Source: a virus
Strand: one strand, 5' to 3'
Length of the DNA stretch: 25,505 bases
Virus record (IMG/VR): IMGVR_UViG_3300037193_001206
Location: 1-25,505 of that record
Position 1 is the first letter of the stretch. Each line of letters opens with the position of its first letter. Position numbers and translations under genes: made by a program. Below the pieces are notes generated by a model that ran no database searches, was not told the origin of the DNA, and was given only the letters and a program-made list of their open reading frames with translations. This document shows positions 6,701 to 14,478 of this stretch, in pieces.

Positions 6701-9130
6701 GACGCCGAGGACATGGCAGCACCCACAGCAGGGGCGCCCAACGTCACACCGGGCGGCGTCTCACCCGTCGGATCGCCGGACGCCGCATCGTTCACGGCGC
6801 TGTCCGAGTGGTTTTGGTCCGGCGCCGGCGTCCAGTACCGCCGACGCCTGATGACCGGCGGCGAGGCGAAAAGCGTCCTGTCCACCCGCGAAGGCGCCGA
6901 CCAATACCTGCGCACCCGCTACGTCGACCGCATCCGCGACTTCACCGGCGGCGACACCGAGCTCATGGAGGCCATCGCCACCGGCAACCTGCGCGGCGTC
7001 AACCTCCGCGGGATGGACTGGAACCCACCCAAGGCCGTCACCCCCGCAGAGCGCGCCGCCCTCAAGCGGCTCAAGCGCCAGCAGAAGCGCGTCTACGCAG
7101 CCATGCACGAGAAGCTGCCCGAGCTCGAGGCCGCCGGCGTCGCACCCAAGTACGTCAAGATTCCCCGCGACGAGGGCAACCCGTCCGTCCGCCGCGTGCT
7201 CAACGCGTTTGTCGACACGATCTTCGACGTCGGCTTCGCCCGCCCCGACAACTTCATCAGCCGGTCGCCGGCGTACCGGCAGTTCTTCTTCAAGCGCGCC
7301 GATGAGCTCATTCCGTTCATGGACCGGCCGACCCGCCGCATGGTGATCCAGAAGGCGAAAGAGGCCGGCGTGTCGCGCCGCGAAGTGACGCGCATGGTCA
7401 ACGCCGCCAAGCGCAGCGAACCGGGCGTCATCAACGACCTCGAGTCCGTGAACGCGATGGCCCACGACTTCGCGGCCAAGCAGACCAAGCGCCTGCTGTA
7501 CGACGTCACCGAAAGGCATCAGTTCGCAGAAATCCTCCGCGTAACTAACCCATTCCTCGAGGCGTGGTATGAAATGTTCTCGACATGGACGCGGCTCGCA
7601 GCAACTAATCCAAAGATCATTCGTCGTGGGCAACAGATTGTAGAAGGTGCGCGCTCGAGCGGTTTCTTCTACGAAGATGAAGTGTCGGGAAAAGAAATGT
7701 TCGCCTATCCCGGCGGCGAAATGATGACAAATCTCGGACTCAAGATCGCCGACTTCGCGCAGCGCGCGATCCCCGGTGGGTCCGAGGGCTTCGGCCGGCA
7801 GCCGGGCGAGGGCATGTTCGAGGGGCTGGGCCTGCCCGAAGGCACGTCGATCCCGCTGACCGGCACCGTGCAGGGGCTCAACCTCGCCGGCAATATCCTG
7901 CCCGGCTTCGGGCCCGTCGTGACCGTGCCGACACAGTTCTTGCTCGACCCGCAGGACCCCGACCTGCAAGGCGTCCGCGGCTTCCTGCTGCCGTTTGGCG
8001 CCGACGACTCGGTGCTCGACGCGGTGGCGCCGGCGTACATCAAGCGGTTCGCGACGTGGTTCCAGAACGATCCCGAGGCCGACGAAATGCTGCGCAACAC
8101 GCAGCTACAGGTGATGACCATGCTGTCGGCCACCGGGCAGTACACGTCGTCTGAGCTCGGATTGGCGACCGAGGAAGAACAGGCGCGTCTCGTTGCCGAC
8201 TCTGAGAACATCGCCAAGCGGCTGTTCTTCATCCGCGGCTTCGCGCAGTTCGGACTCCCCACCGGCCCGACGCCGCGGTTCACCGTGGAGGACCTGCGCG
8301 ACCCCGCGAACAAGCAGGCGTGGGCGATCCAAGCGCTGTCGCACCGCTACCGCGAGCTCGTGGAGCAGAACGGTGAGGACTCTGAGGCCGCCATGCGGCA
8401 GTTCGTGGACGAGTTCGGGTGGGACTTCACCATCGCCACGCAGGGCCGCTCGAGGGCCGTCGCTGTGCGGCCCGTCACCGCCGGCGGATACGACTGGATG
8501 AAGCGCAACCCCGAGCTCGAGACGGCGTTGCCGTTCACCGTCGGCCTCGCCGCGCCCGACCCCAACGGCGAGTTCGACATTGAGGCGTACGCCGAGCAGT
8601 TCGGCGACACCCGCGAGCCGCTGACCCCGGATCAGATGGCGCGGCTTCGCAACAACACGCTCGGCTGGATGGCGTACACGCACGCGCAGACCCGCGCCGC
8701 TGCGATGGGCGACGCCGGCGAGCAGTGGCTACGCGTGTACCGCGAGCAGCTTCGCGAGACGTACCCGGGCTTCGACTCGACGGTGCTGGGGCTGGCAGAG
8801 AAGGCCGACATTCCGCAGATGGTCGATGAGGTCAAGCGGTGGCCGGAGTTCCCCGCGATCGCGGCCACGCCCGCCGGCGAGGCCGCAGCGCGGTACCTGC
8901 AATACCGCCAGCAGGCGCTTGACCGGATCATGGCGCAGGGCGGCGCCGGCGAGTCGACGTTGCGTCAAGCCAACGATGGCTTCGCCTACCGCCAGTGGCT
9001 CCGCGCGGTCGGCGAGAAGATCGCCGAGCAGAACAAGGACTTTGCCGGCGTGTGGCGCTACGTGTTCGAGCCAGAGTTGAATCAGATGAACGATGACGAC
9101 GTGATGCTCGAGCTACAGGGAGGCGCGTGA
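3797..9130 (+). CDS. Giant internal/ejection virion protein with ADP-ribosyltransferase-like insert
   Basis: A 1777-residue protein, the largest in the window, probably an inner-core protein ejected with the DNA. Its mainly alpha-helical, Ala/Arg/Glu-rich composition and its place among virion genes support this. Residues about 160-260 include a small hydrophobic part near 'LASGVVDFAFSAAADP'. Residues about 815-945 form a compact insert with 'VLYRG' (R832), 'WWSATPDAGELYAGG' (S877) and 'EGVIE' (E922, E926), the order of R, S/T and E elements seen in ADP-ribosyltransferase-like domains of phage polyvalent proteins. A Pro/Gly/Ala linker (about 950-995) follows before 'ALSEWFWSGAG'. Residues about 1240-1315 (FLEAWYEMFSTW, GFFYEDEVSGKEMF) are a block I recognise from other actinophage virion proteins. 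The DNA coding for that block is unusually AT-rich. ATG at 3797 overlaps the preceding stop. Confidence 0.85.
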   Translation: MAYTDGPLGYFAPMEEETFQLRGMAERQMRLDALRASITPEMASHATTIARDFPWMPPGVVSSMMLAHADDSTVAHAAVLSAQQAMERGDFRPPGAQVPPTPEDEQRKAVSEAHRSGLASIFAPIGEALGDFGNELKGAARYGLAALESPLQELSGVVQEGLIAARDPNVSYGDIAGSLAGSSTLGRVYDAAVEGRDYDLGQGIMPAGGIAEERALISEGFARTYVPEIANNPLYNARPGELYVSPGRLLALTLTKPGTREFQLASGVVDFAFSAAADPTNIVFGGAAKALKARKLFGAQQGLRAAFPRAAEALTSIGIVPGARPVVVADEVMGWMNRSNQGRNAVRWLEETSDFDTIWRGLGKKVDAQTVLRLAEAGSRKAVTEGRATRTVHDVLLEAFTGKADDLDEPMLPLLREKFSAPTGMRARVKSRMGQVRFVQMVPHTAIDVEDLDQGVETLDRVMRNAKLPQEIISQRINEFVRAESPDHMRETVDNALGDIYAKVAGWDPEVARKVTRRMRDRNGFNEAFRLYDIDANTGLSRAGVGTKVDRHGTVVPTATILSEYMHRTIGLPDPREIRRATSAFKWLTADRDVLPAKVARWGIDAASGFMTGFWQPLQLFRAAWLARVSMEQMPRMAAGGLESLGNHPARYLMWALGGATERGALRGAKKLAGGGRGTQDLLGNPFRRGEEGLESFTDAMNKGKSGWAGDPTRAGVSDDYMPVTRDHPKFVEAWVKHNINQLVVEPVAQRAAGGLDADDLASIGKFDPVTGRKLTQADADAAAMRNGDTVGTDPTARPTPEPAVSNDAEIQRLIERQELPGDPGDSIVLYRGVGELGQRVVPDPTEGFRFVNADTGDEILEAMAEENIDELGAWWSATPDAGELYAGGSTDDVGAVFAVRFPRSALRAGPEDASGILARGEGVIEGVRVWRGGKWVDLPVSKGRKVLASADDAAPATSPGAPAGGVFDAEDMAAPTAGAPNVTPGGVSPVGSPDAASFTALSEWFWSGAGVQYRRRLMTGGEAKSVLSTREGADQYLRTRYVDRIRDFTGGDTELMEAIATGNLRGVNLRGMDWNPPKAVTPAERAALKRLKRQQKRVYAAMHEKLPELEAAGVAPKYVKIPRDEGNPSVRRVLNAFVDTIFDVGFARPDNFISRSPAYRQFFFKRADELIPFMDRPTRRMVIQKAKEAGVSRREVTRMVNAAKRSEPGVINDLESVNAMAHDFAAKQTKRLLYDVTERHQFAEILRVTNPFLEAWYEMFSTWTRLAATNPKIIRRGQQIVEGARSSGFFYEDEVSGKEMFAYPGGEMMTNLGLKIADFAQRAIPGGSEGFGRQPGEGMFEGLGLPEGTSIPLTGTVQGLNLAGNILPGFGPVVTVPTQFLLDPQDPDLQGVRGFLLPFGADDSVLDAVAPAYIKRFATWFQNDPEADEMLRNTQLQVMTMLSATGQYTSSELGLATEEEQARLVADSENIAKRLFFIRGFAQFGLPTGPTPRFTVEDLRDPANKQAWAIQALSHRYRELVEQNGEDSEAAMRQFVDEFGWDFTIATQGRSRAVAVRPVTAGGYDWMKRNPELETALPFTVGLAAPDPNGEFDIEAYAEQFGDTREPLTPDQMARLRNNTLGWMAYTHAQTRAAAMGDAGEQWLRVYREQLRETYPGFDSTVLGLAEKADIPQMVDEVKRWPEFPAIAATPAGEAAARYLQYRQQALDRIMAQGGAGESTLRQANDGFAYRQWLRAVGEKIAEQNKDFAGVWRYVFEPELNQMNDDDVMLELQGGA
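7510..7745 (+). other. Low-GC patch inside the giant virion gene
   Basis: Within the 1777-residue reading frame, 7561-7740 has 92 G or C out of 180 (about 51%), against 40 of 60 (67%) in a control line at 9001-9060. Codons here often end in A or T (AAA, GAA, ACA, AAT, GGA), which are rare elsewhere in the window. The reading frame stays open and the encoded block looks well conserved. This fits recombination with a lower-GC relative, or selection on the nucleic acid itself. A 13-bp palindrome (TCTTCTACGAAGA, 7665-7677) lies in it. Confidence 0.75.
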
Positions 9131-9996
9131 TGGGTGCCCAAACCGACTTCCTGCCGCTCGACCCGGAAGAGGAAAACCTGCCGCCGACCAGCATCGGCGA
9201 CCCCAACATGCCGGCGGGCGCCATGCCGCCGGGCGTCGCGCCGGCCGAGTCGACCGCGGACCCGCTCGACGCGGGCATCCCGTCGCTGGCCGAGTTCGAG
9301 GCGCTGAACCCCTACGGCACCGGCGCGGAGACGCCCGGGTGGACCAACGTGCCGGCGACGCGCGACATGCCCGCGTCGTGGTCGCGGGAGCGGATCATCC
9401 TCCTGCAACGCCAGATGCAAGCCGCTGGCGTGCTCGTGCCGCCCTACACCGTCGGCGTGTGGGACCCCGCGTCGTCGCAGGCGTATCACGCGTCGATCGC
9501 CCACGCGAACACCCTCGGCGTCGGTGTGGACGCCGCACTGTCGAAGCTGGCGTCGGCCACCGTGGAGTTCCCGCAGCCGGCCGCGACGTTGCAGCCGATC
9601 AAGCCGTCAGACCTCGCCCGCAACCTCAAGGCGCTGTGGACGCAGTTCCTCGGCGGACGCGAACCCACGACCGATGAGCTCCAAGAGTTCACCGCCGAAG
9701 TGATGGGGATGCGTCAGGCGGCCGAGGCGGGCAACCTCGACTTCCAAGGCGACGTGCAGCAGGCAGCGTTCGACGCGTCGCGCACCGGCACGCCCGAGTG
9801 GGCGAACATGCCGGCGCTCGAGGAAGGCGAGGAAGCCGGCCTCGTGACCGAAGAGGACATGGGCGCCCGCATCACCGAGCTCTTTCAGCAGCGGTACGGC
9901 TCTGAGATTGCCGGCGTCAAGGCGCGTGAAGAGACGGCCGAGTCGCAAGCTGCCGGCGCTGGGCTGTTCCAGACCGACTGGGGGCAGGGGTCCTGA
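9130..9996 (+). CDS. Putative internal virion protein (288 aa)
   Basis: A 288-residue soluble protein. The ATG at 9130 overlaps the upstream stop (GTGATG), and the GTG three bases earlier is a less likely start. The first 90 residues are Pro/Gly/Ala-rich and probably disordered. Residues about 80-150 (SRERIILLQRQMQAAG, VGVWDPASSQAYHASIAHAN) match a recurring 'LQRQM-AAG...GVWDPAS--AY---L-YAN-LG' block of actinophage and marine podovirus virion proteins. The C-terminal half is acidic and helical, with a coiled-coil-like end. Position between the giant protein and the cell-wall hydrolase suggests an inner-core component. No enzyme motif is visible. Confidence 0.75.
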   Translation: MGAQTDFLPLDPEEENLPPTSIGDPNMPAGAMPPGVAPAESTADPLDAGIPSLAEFEALNPYGTGAETPGWTNVPATRDMPASWSRERIILLQRQMQAAGVLVPPYTVGVWDPASSQAYHASIAHANTLGVGVDAALSKLASATVEFPQPAATLQPIKPSDLARNLKALWTQFLGGREPTTDELQEFTAEVMGMRQAAEAGNLDFQGDVQQAAFDASRTGTPEWANMPALEEGEEAGLVTEEDMGARITELFQQRYGSEIAGVKAREETAESQAAGAGLFQTDWGQGS

Positions 9997-11207
9997 TGGC
10001 AACCGCAACCGTCGACCATTCCCCGCGCGTCGCGCAGGCGGTTATCCGCATCGGCCGCGAGCTCGGCGCGACCGACGAGGAAATCGTCGGCGCGCTGGCC
10101 GGCGGCCTCGTGGAGTCCAATCTGCGCAATCTCAACTACGGCGACCGCGATTCGCTCGGCCCGTTCCAGCAGCGCGAGTCGATCTACGGCCGCGACGTCG
10201 CCACCGACCTCGAGGCGTCGATCCGCGCGTTCTTCTCCGGCGCGCGCGCGGTCACCGGCGAGTGGAAGAAAGGCCTGCTCGAGACGCGCGACATGGGCGG
10301 CACGATCGGCGAGCGCGTGCAGGCGGTCCAGATCAGCGCCTACCCCGACAAGTACGACGACAGGGTGGACGAGGCGACCACGCTGTTCGACCTGTATGGC
10401 AACGAGACGATCGCCGACCCTGATCCCGCCGAGCCGGTTGACGCCGGCGACGTGGACGACGATTTCGACGTGGACGGCGCGATGCTGCCGCTGTTCCAGT
10501 CGGTGTCGGACGCGGTGAAGCGCGGCGCGCTGGACCCCGACACCGCCGGCGGCGGCCTCAGTTCGATGCTCGCCGGCGACGAAGAGCCCGGCGGCCCGCA
10601 GCTTCCCGACCTCAACCAGCCGACAGGCGGGCAAGCCGAGGCGCTGCGCGGCCAGATCGCCGGCACCGCGGCGTTCCGCTACAGCGACCTGCCCGAGCTC
10701 ACGCTGACCAATGGCACCACGATCACGCCGGACGGGACGGCGACGCCGCTGCCCGGCACCGGCCAGCTTGCGGCCGGCGACAAGTCCGGCTCTGACCGTT
10801 CGTCGCTGGCGTGGGGCGGCTACGAAAACGGGCAGATTCCGATGGACGAGCTCATGCGGCTCGAGGGTCTGCACTACTCCGGCGAGGGGACGCACTACTT
10901 CGCGCAGGACGCCGGTGCAGCCATGCAGCGCATGGTCGCCGACGCGAAGAAAGACGGCGTTGACGTCACGCTGACCGACTCGTACCGCTCGCTGGCCGCG
11001 CAGGAGGACGTGTACGCCCGCAAGAAGGGCGTGGTCGCCGTCGCGAAGCCGGGCACGTCCATCCACGGGTGGGGCAAGGCCACCGATATCGCGACAGGCC
11101 GCGAGTGGGTCCAGCGCAACGGGTGGCGGTACGGCTGGGTCTGGCCCGACTGGGCACGCTCCGGCGACGACTACGAGCCGTGGCACTTCGAGTACCGGCC
11201 GGCATAG
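9996..11207 (+). CDS. Virion-associated peptidoglycan hydrolase: lysozyme-like plus M15 peptidase
   Basis: A 403-residue two-domain enzyme. Residues about 1-130 look like a lytic-transglycosylase/lysozyme-like domain: 'GGLVESNLRNLNYGDRDSLG' with E40 as likely catalytic acid, then 'PFQQR' and 'QAVQISAYPDKYDDR'. The same order is common in actinobacterial cell-wall proteins. A flexible Asp/Gly/Pro linker (about 135-285) joins it to an M15 D-alanyl-D-alanine carboxypeptidase-type domain: 'SYRS' (329-332), H357 and D364 in 'HGWGKATDI', and 'EPWH' giving E394 and H397. All expected zinc and catalytic residues are therefore present. It lies in the virion block rather than beside the amidase, so it probably opens the wall during DNA entry. 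It starts on a TGATG overlap. Confidence 0.88.
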   Translation: MATATVDHSPRVAQAVIRIGRELGATDEEIVGALAGGLVESNLRNLNYGDRDSLGPFQQRESIYGRDVATDLEASIRAFFSGARAVTGEWKKGLLETRDMGGTIGERVQAVQISAYPDKYDDRVDEATTLFDLYGNETIADPDPAEPVDAGDVDDDFDVDGAMLPLFQSVSDAVKRGALDPDTAGGGLSSMLAGDEEPGGPQLPDLNQPTGGQAEALRGQIAGTAAFRYSDLPELTLTNGTTITPDGTATPLPGTGQLAAGDKSGSDRSSLAWGGYENGQIPMDELMRLEGLHYSGEGTHYFAQDAGAAMQRMVADAKKDGVDVTLTDSYRSLAAQEDVYARKKGVVAVAKPGTSIHGWGKATDIATGREWVQRNGWRYGWVWPDWARSGDDYEPWHFEYRPA

Positions 11208-11216
11208 GAGCTCTCG

Positions 11217-13022
11217 ATGGCTGTTGACGAAGGCGGACCCGCTGGCCGCACCCCGCCGCCGAGCGAGCCGGAGCCGTTGATCGGCACCGTGCGTGTGCAC
11301 GACGGCGCGCGCTGGCGATGGGTCGGCGCGACGGGCATGGGCTCGGCGCATTGGAAGTTCCTCAATGCGATCGACTCCGGCGAGGACTACGACCCGCGCG
11401 ACGATGACGCGCCCAACCGTGAGACGCCCGACCGCGACATTGGCGACCCCAACGCGCCGGCCGTGCGCGCACCCGGCCGCGACGGCCTCCGTGAAGGCCA
11501 GACAGTCCGCCGCGACGGGTGGGTCTGGCGCTGGGTGGACGGCGAGTGGAAGCGGATTCGGGAGGTCCGCCAAGGCGACCGGGATATCCCCCATGCCCGT
11601 GACGCGCTCGACCGGGCCGACGGTGGTGGCGGCGGAGGCGGCGGTGGCGGTGGCGGTGGTGGCGACGACCACGACCACACCGACCCGGCCGAAGGCGACG
11701 ACTCGAACACGCTCGTTGGCGTGCCCGCCGGCGCGAAGCTGTGGAAGGTCGGCAACGAGCACTACGTCGTGATGAACGTGCCCGGCCTCGAGGCGCACAC
11801 GACATGGAAGGTCGCCAACCAGGAGGACCTTGACGCGCTCACCCGCTCCGGGCAGATCAAGCCCGACCGTGTGCTCACCCGTCAGGAGTTCCGACAGACA
11901 GGCGCGATCAACTTCGGCATCAGCCGCGAAATCAGCAACACCGACACCCACCCGTGGGACGTCTTTCGCGACAGGTTCCGCGCCGAGGTCAAGGTCAAGC
12001 CGTGGCTGCGCGACCCCGAAATGCTCGCGCTCCACGCAGCATCGTGGATCGAGAAGAAGTCCGACCCGTCCATCGCCGAGATTCAGGCGACCGAGTGGTG
12101 GCGCACCCACACGCCCGAAGAGCGATCCGCGATGGAGCGGTACTTCGGCGAGGCCGGCGGCAAGCGCGTCACCCAGTCGGCGACCTTCAAGCGCGACTGG
12201 GACCTCATCAGCGACTCGGTTGAGAAGGCGATGGTCGACGCCGGCTACAACTTCGAGGGCAACCGCGACCGTCTCGTCAACCACTACACCCGCGAAATCC
12301 TGTGGGGCCGCATGACCAAGGACGCGTTCGCGTCCGAGCTCACGAAGGTCACCAACCCGTTTGCCACCGACCGTTCCCGGTCGGCCGGCCTCACCGAGCA
12401 GTTCGCCGGCGCGAAGGCGGTCCGACACAACGGCCGCGTGTATCTGCGCGTCGGCGGCAAGGACTACCGGCTCCAAGAGGGCTATGAGGTCGCCGCGTTC
12501 GGCAAGGGCGCGCAGAAGGTCAACAACGTCAACGTGCAGCAGGGCGGCCTCGCCGCGGCGATGCGCGGCCGCGCCGGCGGCCGGCGCGACGTCGACCCCG
12601 GCGCGATCGCTGGGTTTGAGCAGACACGCGCACTGATTCGCGAGTGGGTCGGCCCGCTGTTGGCGCAGGGCTTCACCCGGCAGGAGATTGCGTCGTGGGC
12701 GACGCGCATCCAGGAGAACGAAGAGGCGCAGCAGGAGCTCATCGAGAAGCTGCGCAAGATCAAGACGGCGCGGTATCAGGGCTACGAGCCCGACATGACC
12801 TACGAGGACATAGCTACCGTCGGCCGCGCGCAGGTGCTCGACATGTGGGGCGAGCGGATGGACGAGAAGGACCCGCTGTTCCAGCGCATCTTGCAGACCA
12901 ACGACTCGGAAGAGGCAGCACACATTCTCCGTCGCGCCGGCCGCAAACGCGGCGTCGCGAAGGTGGTCAACGAAGCCACGTCTGACATGTTGCAGGCGAT
13001 GGGCGGAACGGTGCGGAGGTAA
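11217..13022 (+). CDS. Large virion protein with Gly14 linker
   Basis: A 601-residue protein starting at the ATG preceded by GGAG (11207-11210). Residues about 22-48 and 94-116 are two related Trp-rich modules (VRVHDGARWRWV and VRRDGWVWRWV), probably small beta folds. An unbroken run of 14 glycines (residues 136-149) and an acidic His/Asp patch (DDHDHTD) follow and act as a hinge. The C-terminal 400 residues contain 'KPWLRDPEMLALHAASWIE' and 'ATEWWRTHTPEERSAM', a block I recognise from virion proteins of actinophages, and then a helical region. No catalytic motif is seen. A structural or ejected inner-core role is inferred from composition and neighbours. Confidence 0.78.
   Translation: MAVDEGGPAGRTPPPSEPEPLIGTVRVHDGARWRWVGATGMGSAHWKFLNAIDSGEDYDPRDDDAPNRETPDRDIGDPNAPAVRAPGRDGLREGQTVRRDGWVWRWVDGEWKRIREVRQGDRDIPHARDALDRADGGGGGGGGGGGGGGDDHDHTDPAEGDDSNTLVGVPAGAKLWKVGNEHYVVMNVPGLEAHTTWKVANQEDLDALTRSGQIKPDRVLTRQEFRQTGAINFGISREISNTDTHPWDVFRDRFRAEVKVKPWLRDPEMLALHAASWIEKKSDPSIAEIQATEWWRTHTPEERSAMERYFGEAGGKRVTQSATFKRDWDLISDSVEKAMVDAGYNFEGNRDRLVNHYTREILWGRMTKDAFASELTKVTNPFATDRSRSAGLTEQFAGAKAVRHNGRVYLRVGGKDYRLQEGYEVAAFGKGAQKVNNVNVQQGGLAAAMRGRAGGRRDVDPGAIAGFEQTRALIREWVGPLLAQGFTRQEIASWATRIQENEEAQQELIEKLRKIKTARYQGYEPDMTYEDIATVGRAQVLDMWGERMDEKDPLFQRILQTNDSEEAAHILRRAGRKRGVAKVVNEATSDMLQAMGGTVRR
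11622..11663 (+). repeat. GGN x14 polyglycine tract
   Basis: Fourteen successive GGN codons (mostly GGC and GGT, one GGA) encode Gly14 in the 601-residue virion protein. The third bases vary, so this is a selected protein linker rather than a pure simple repeat, though the GGTGGC units could allow slippage. Confidence 0.95.
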
Positions 13023-13025
13023 CCG

Positions 13026-13856
13026 ATGGCAACCTTCCTCGAGCGGACCCGGGCGCTGTTCCCGTACCTGCCCGCGTCGCTCATCCGCATCTACGCCGAC
13101 GCGTGGGACGAGACGGGCAACGCCGCCGTGGCGCTCGAGACGATGCGCCAGTCCAACGACTATCAGGCGGTGTTCCAAGGCAACCGTCGCGCCGACGGGA
13201 CCTACCGCTACACCGAGCTCGAGTACCTGGGGGTGATGGACGCCTATCGGCAGAACCTCGCCGCTCGAGGGATCAACCCCGAGCTTTTCGAGCTCCACAA
13301 GCTCATCGAGGGTGACGTCTCACCCGATGAGCACAACAACCGGATCGAACAGTTCGACACGTACCTGCGCAACTGGGGGCCGCAGGGTGTCGATGGCTAC
13401 TCGTTCGCGCTGCGCTACTTCTCGGAAGCCAACGGCGTCCCGATGACGCAGGAAGCCGTGCTCGCGTCCATGCTCGACCCCAAGATCGGCAAGGACATTG
13501 TGGCTCGCAAGGTGTCCGTCGCACAGGTGGGCGGCGCCGCGGCCGCGTTCGGCTTCAACCGCACGCAGGCGCAGATCGAACGGCTCATGGGCTTCGGTGT
13601 CGGCGGGGAAGATGCGACCGACTTCTACGCCCGCGCGCGCCGGCAGCTTCCGTCCGCGGACGCGATGGCCCGCCGGTTCCACAACCCGGCCGGCGGTGTC
13701 GGCATCGGCGAGTTCGAGGAAGCGATCGCCGGTCAGGACCCCACCCAGTCGCAGCGGCTCGAGCGCAACATGCGCGCCGAGCAGTCATCGTTCTCGAGGC
13801 GCGGAACGTCGCAACGTGACCAGGACGGACGGCTGGCCGGCCTGCGCGACCGATGA
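13026..13856 (+). CDS. Virion-associated protein (276 aa)
   Basis: A 276-residue protein starting at ATG 13026 with GGAGG (13015-13019) six bases upstream. It opens with 'RTRALFPYLPASLIRIYADAWDETGN' and 'ALETMRQSNDYQAVFQGNRR', then 'YTELEYLGVMDAYRQNLAARGINP'. This beginning is a recurrent signature of podovirus-like actinophage virion proteins, sometimes found as part of a bigger protein. The rest is helical with 'GGAAAAFGFNRTQAQIERLMGFG' near residue 175. The tail is Arg/Gln/Ser-rich. It is the last large member of the 3797-13856 block, and its stop overlaps the membrane microprotein start (ATGA). Function is inferred from context only. Confidence 0.78.
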   Translation: MATFLERTRALFPYLPASLIRIYADAWDETGNAAVALETMRQSNDYQAVFQGNRRADGTYRYTELEYLGVMDAYRQNLAARGINPELFELHKLIEGDVSPDEHNNRIEQFDTYLRNWGPQGVDGYSFALRYFSEANGVPMTQEAVLASMLDPKIGKDIVARKVSVAQVGGAAAAFGFNRTQAQIERLMGFGVGGEDATDFYARARRQLPSADAMARRFHNPAGGVGIGEFEEAIAGQDPTQSQRLERNMRAEQSSFSRRGTSQRDQDGRLAGLRDR

Positions 13857-13969
13857 AGCTGCCCAAGCAGCCGGGCCCGCTTGAGTGGATGATGATGGCG
13901 TTGCTCGTGGTCATGGTCGCCGCGATGTTTGTCGCCATCGGGCACGCGATCGTGGAAGGGAAGCCATGA
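13853..13969 (+). CDS. 38-residue single-span membrane microprotein
   Basis: Translation from ATG 13853 gives 38 residues: a short cytosolic start (MKLPKQPGPLEW), one hydrophobic helix (MMMALLVVMVAAMFVAIG) and a charged end (IVEGKP). ATGA overlaps couple it on both sides, with the preceding virion gene and the next small gene, which is strong support for translation of such a small frame. It could be an inner-membrane factor in DNA entry, an antiholin-like peptide or an exclusion peptide; nothing in the sequence decides between these. Confidence 0.68.
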   Translation: MKLPKQPGPLEWMMMALLVVMVAAMFVAIGHAIVEGKP

Positions 13970-14298
13970 GCGACGACGACGGCAAGGCGCGCCAGAGGAT
14001 CGCCGAAGAGCTCTTCGAGTCGGTCACCATCCCGATCTACTCCGGGCATCACCTTCGGCTCAAGACCGACCGGACCGTGACGCTGTGCGGCCGCAACATT
14101 GAGCAGGCGTTCCCGGTCCGCCGCGACGACGGCCAGCCGCACAAGGGGTGTCTCGCGCCGGCGTTCGCGCTCGTGGACGAAGAGGCGAACCGCCGGATGC
14201 ACGAAGAGTCGAACCTGCTGACGCCGGGGATGCCCGCGCCGCTCGCGACCCCCGACGAGGTTGAGAAGCGGCGCGGATGGATGCGCCGGCGCCGCTGA
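13966..14298 (+). CDS. Hypothetical 110-residue protein
   Basis: A 110-residue soluble protein starting on the ATGA overlap at 13966. The first half (MSDDDGKARQRIAEELFES) is acidic and helical. The middle 'LKTDRTVTLCGRNIEQAFPV' followed by 'HKGCLAP' has two cysteines and a histidine that could pair or bind metal. The end is very basic (EKRRGWMRRRR) and suggests nucleic-acid contact. I do not recognise the family. An earlier in-frame start at 13885 lies within the microprotein gene and is rejected because of the coupled ATG. Confidence 0.68.
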   Translation: MSDDDGKARQRIAEELFESVTIPIYSGHHLRLKTDRTVTLCGRNIEQAFPVRRDDGQPHKGCLAPAFALVDEEANRRMHEESNLLTPGMPAPLATPDEVEKRRGWMRRRR

Positions 14299-14477
14299 CG
14301 GTCGACACGATCATGGCCGGCTGGCAAGAGCCGTTCGTGTACGAGTGCCCGGACTGCCCTGCGCGCATCGCGATCCGCGGGCCCGACGACAACCTGCACC
14401 CGGCGACGCGCATGTACTGGCACATGGTCCACGCGCACGACGCGGACGAACGGTGCCTCGTTCCTCGAGCGCCGTAA
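14277..14477 (+). CDS. Putative C2H2 zinc-finger-like small protein
   Basis: A 66-residue protein with 'YECPDCPARIAIRG', followed about 18 residues later by 'MYWHMVHAHDADERC'. This C-x2-C...H-x3-H arrangement is close to a classical zinc finger with an extra Cys. The ATG at 14277 overlaps the preceding gene by 22 bases and has only a weak ribosome site; ATG 14313 would still keep the finger and may be the real start. Likely role: DNA, RNA or protein binding. This is inference from the metal-site pattern alone. Confidence 0.6.
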   Translation: MDAPAPLTVDTIMAGWQEPFVYECPDCPARIAIRGPDDNLHPATRMYWHMVHAHDADERCLVPRAP

Positions 14478-14478
14478 C

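Noticed and set aside
3797-9130. Giant protein as a tape-measure protein
   Set aside because: No tail-assembly chaperone frameshift, tube or sheath genes nearby, no long repeating coiled coil with membrane segments, and the surrounding genes are podovirus-type.
9885-13298. Very long minus-strand open frame (1137 codons)
   Set aside because: It is antisense to three well-supported virion genes; its Arg/Val/Leu/Gly/His-rich sequence has no motif. Such frames arise from GC-rich third positions on the other strand.
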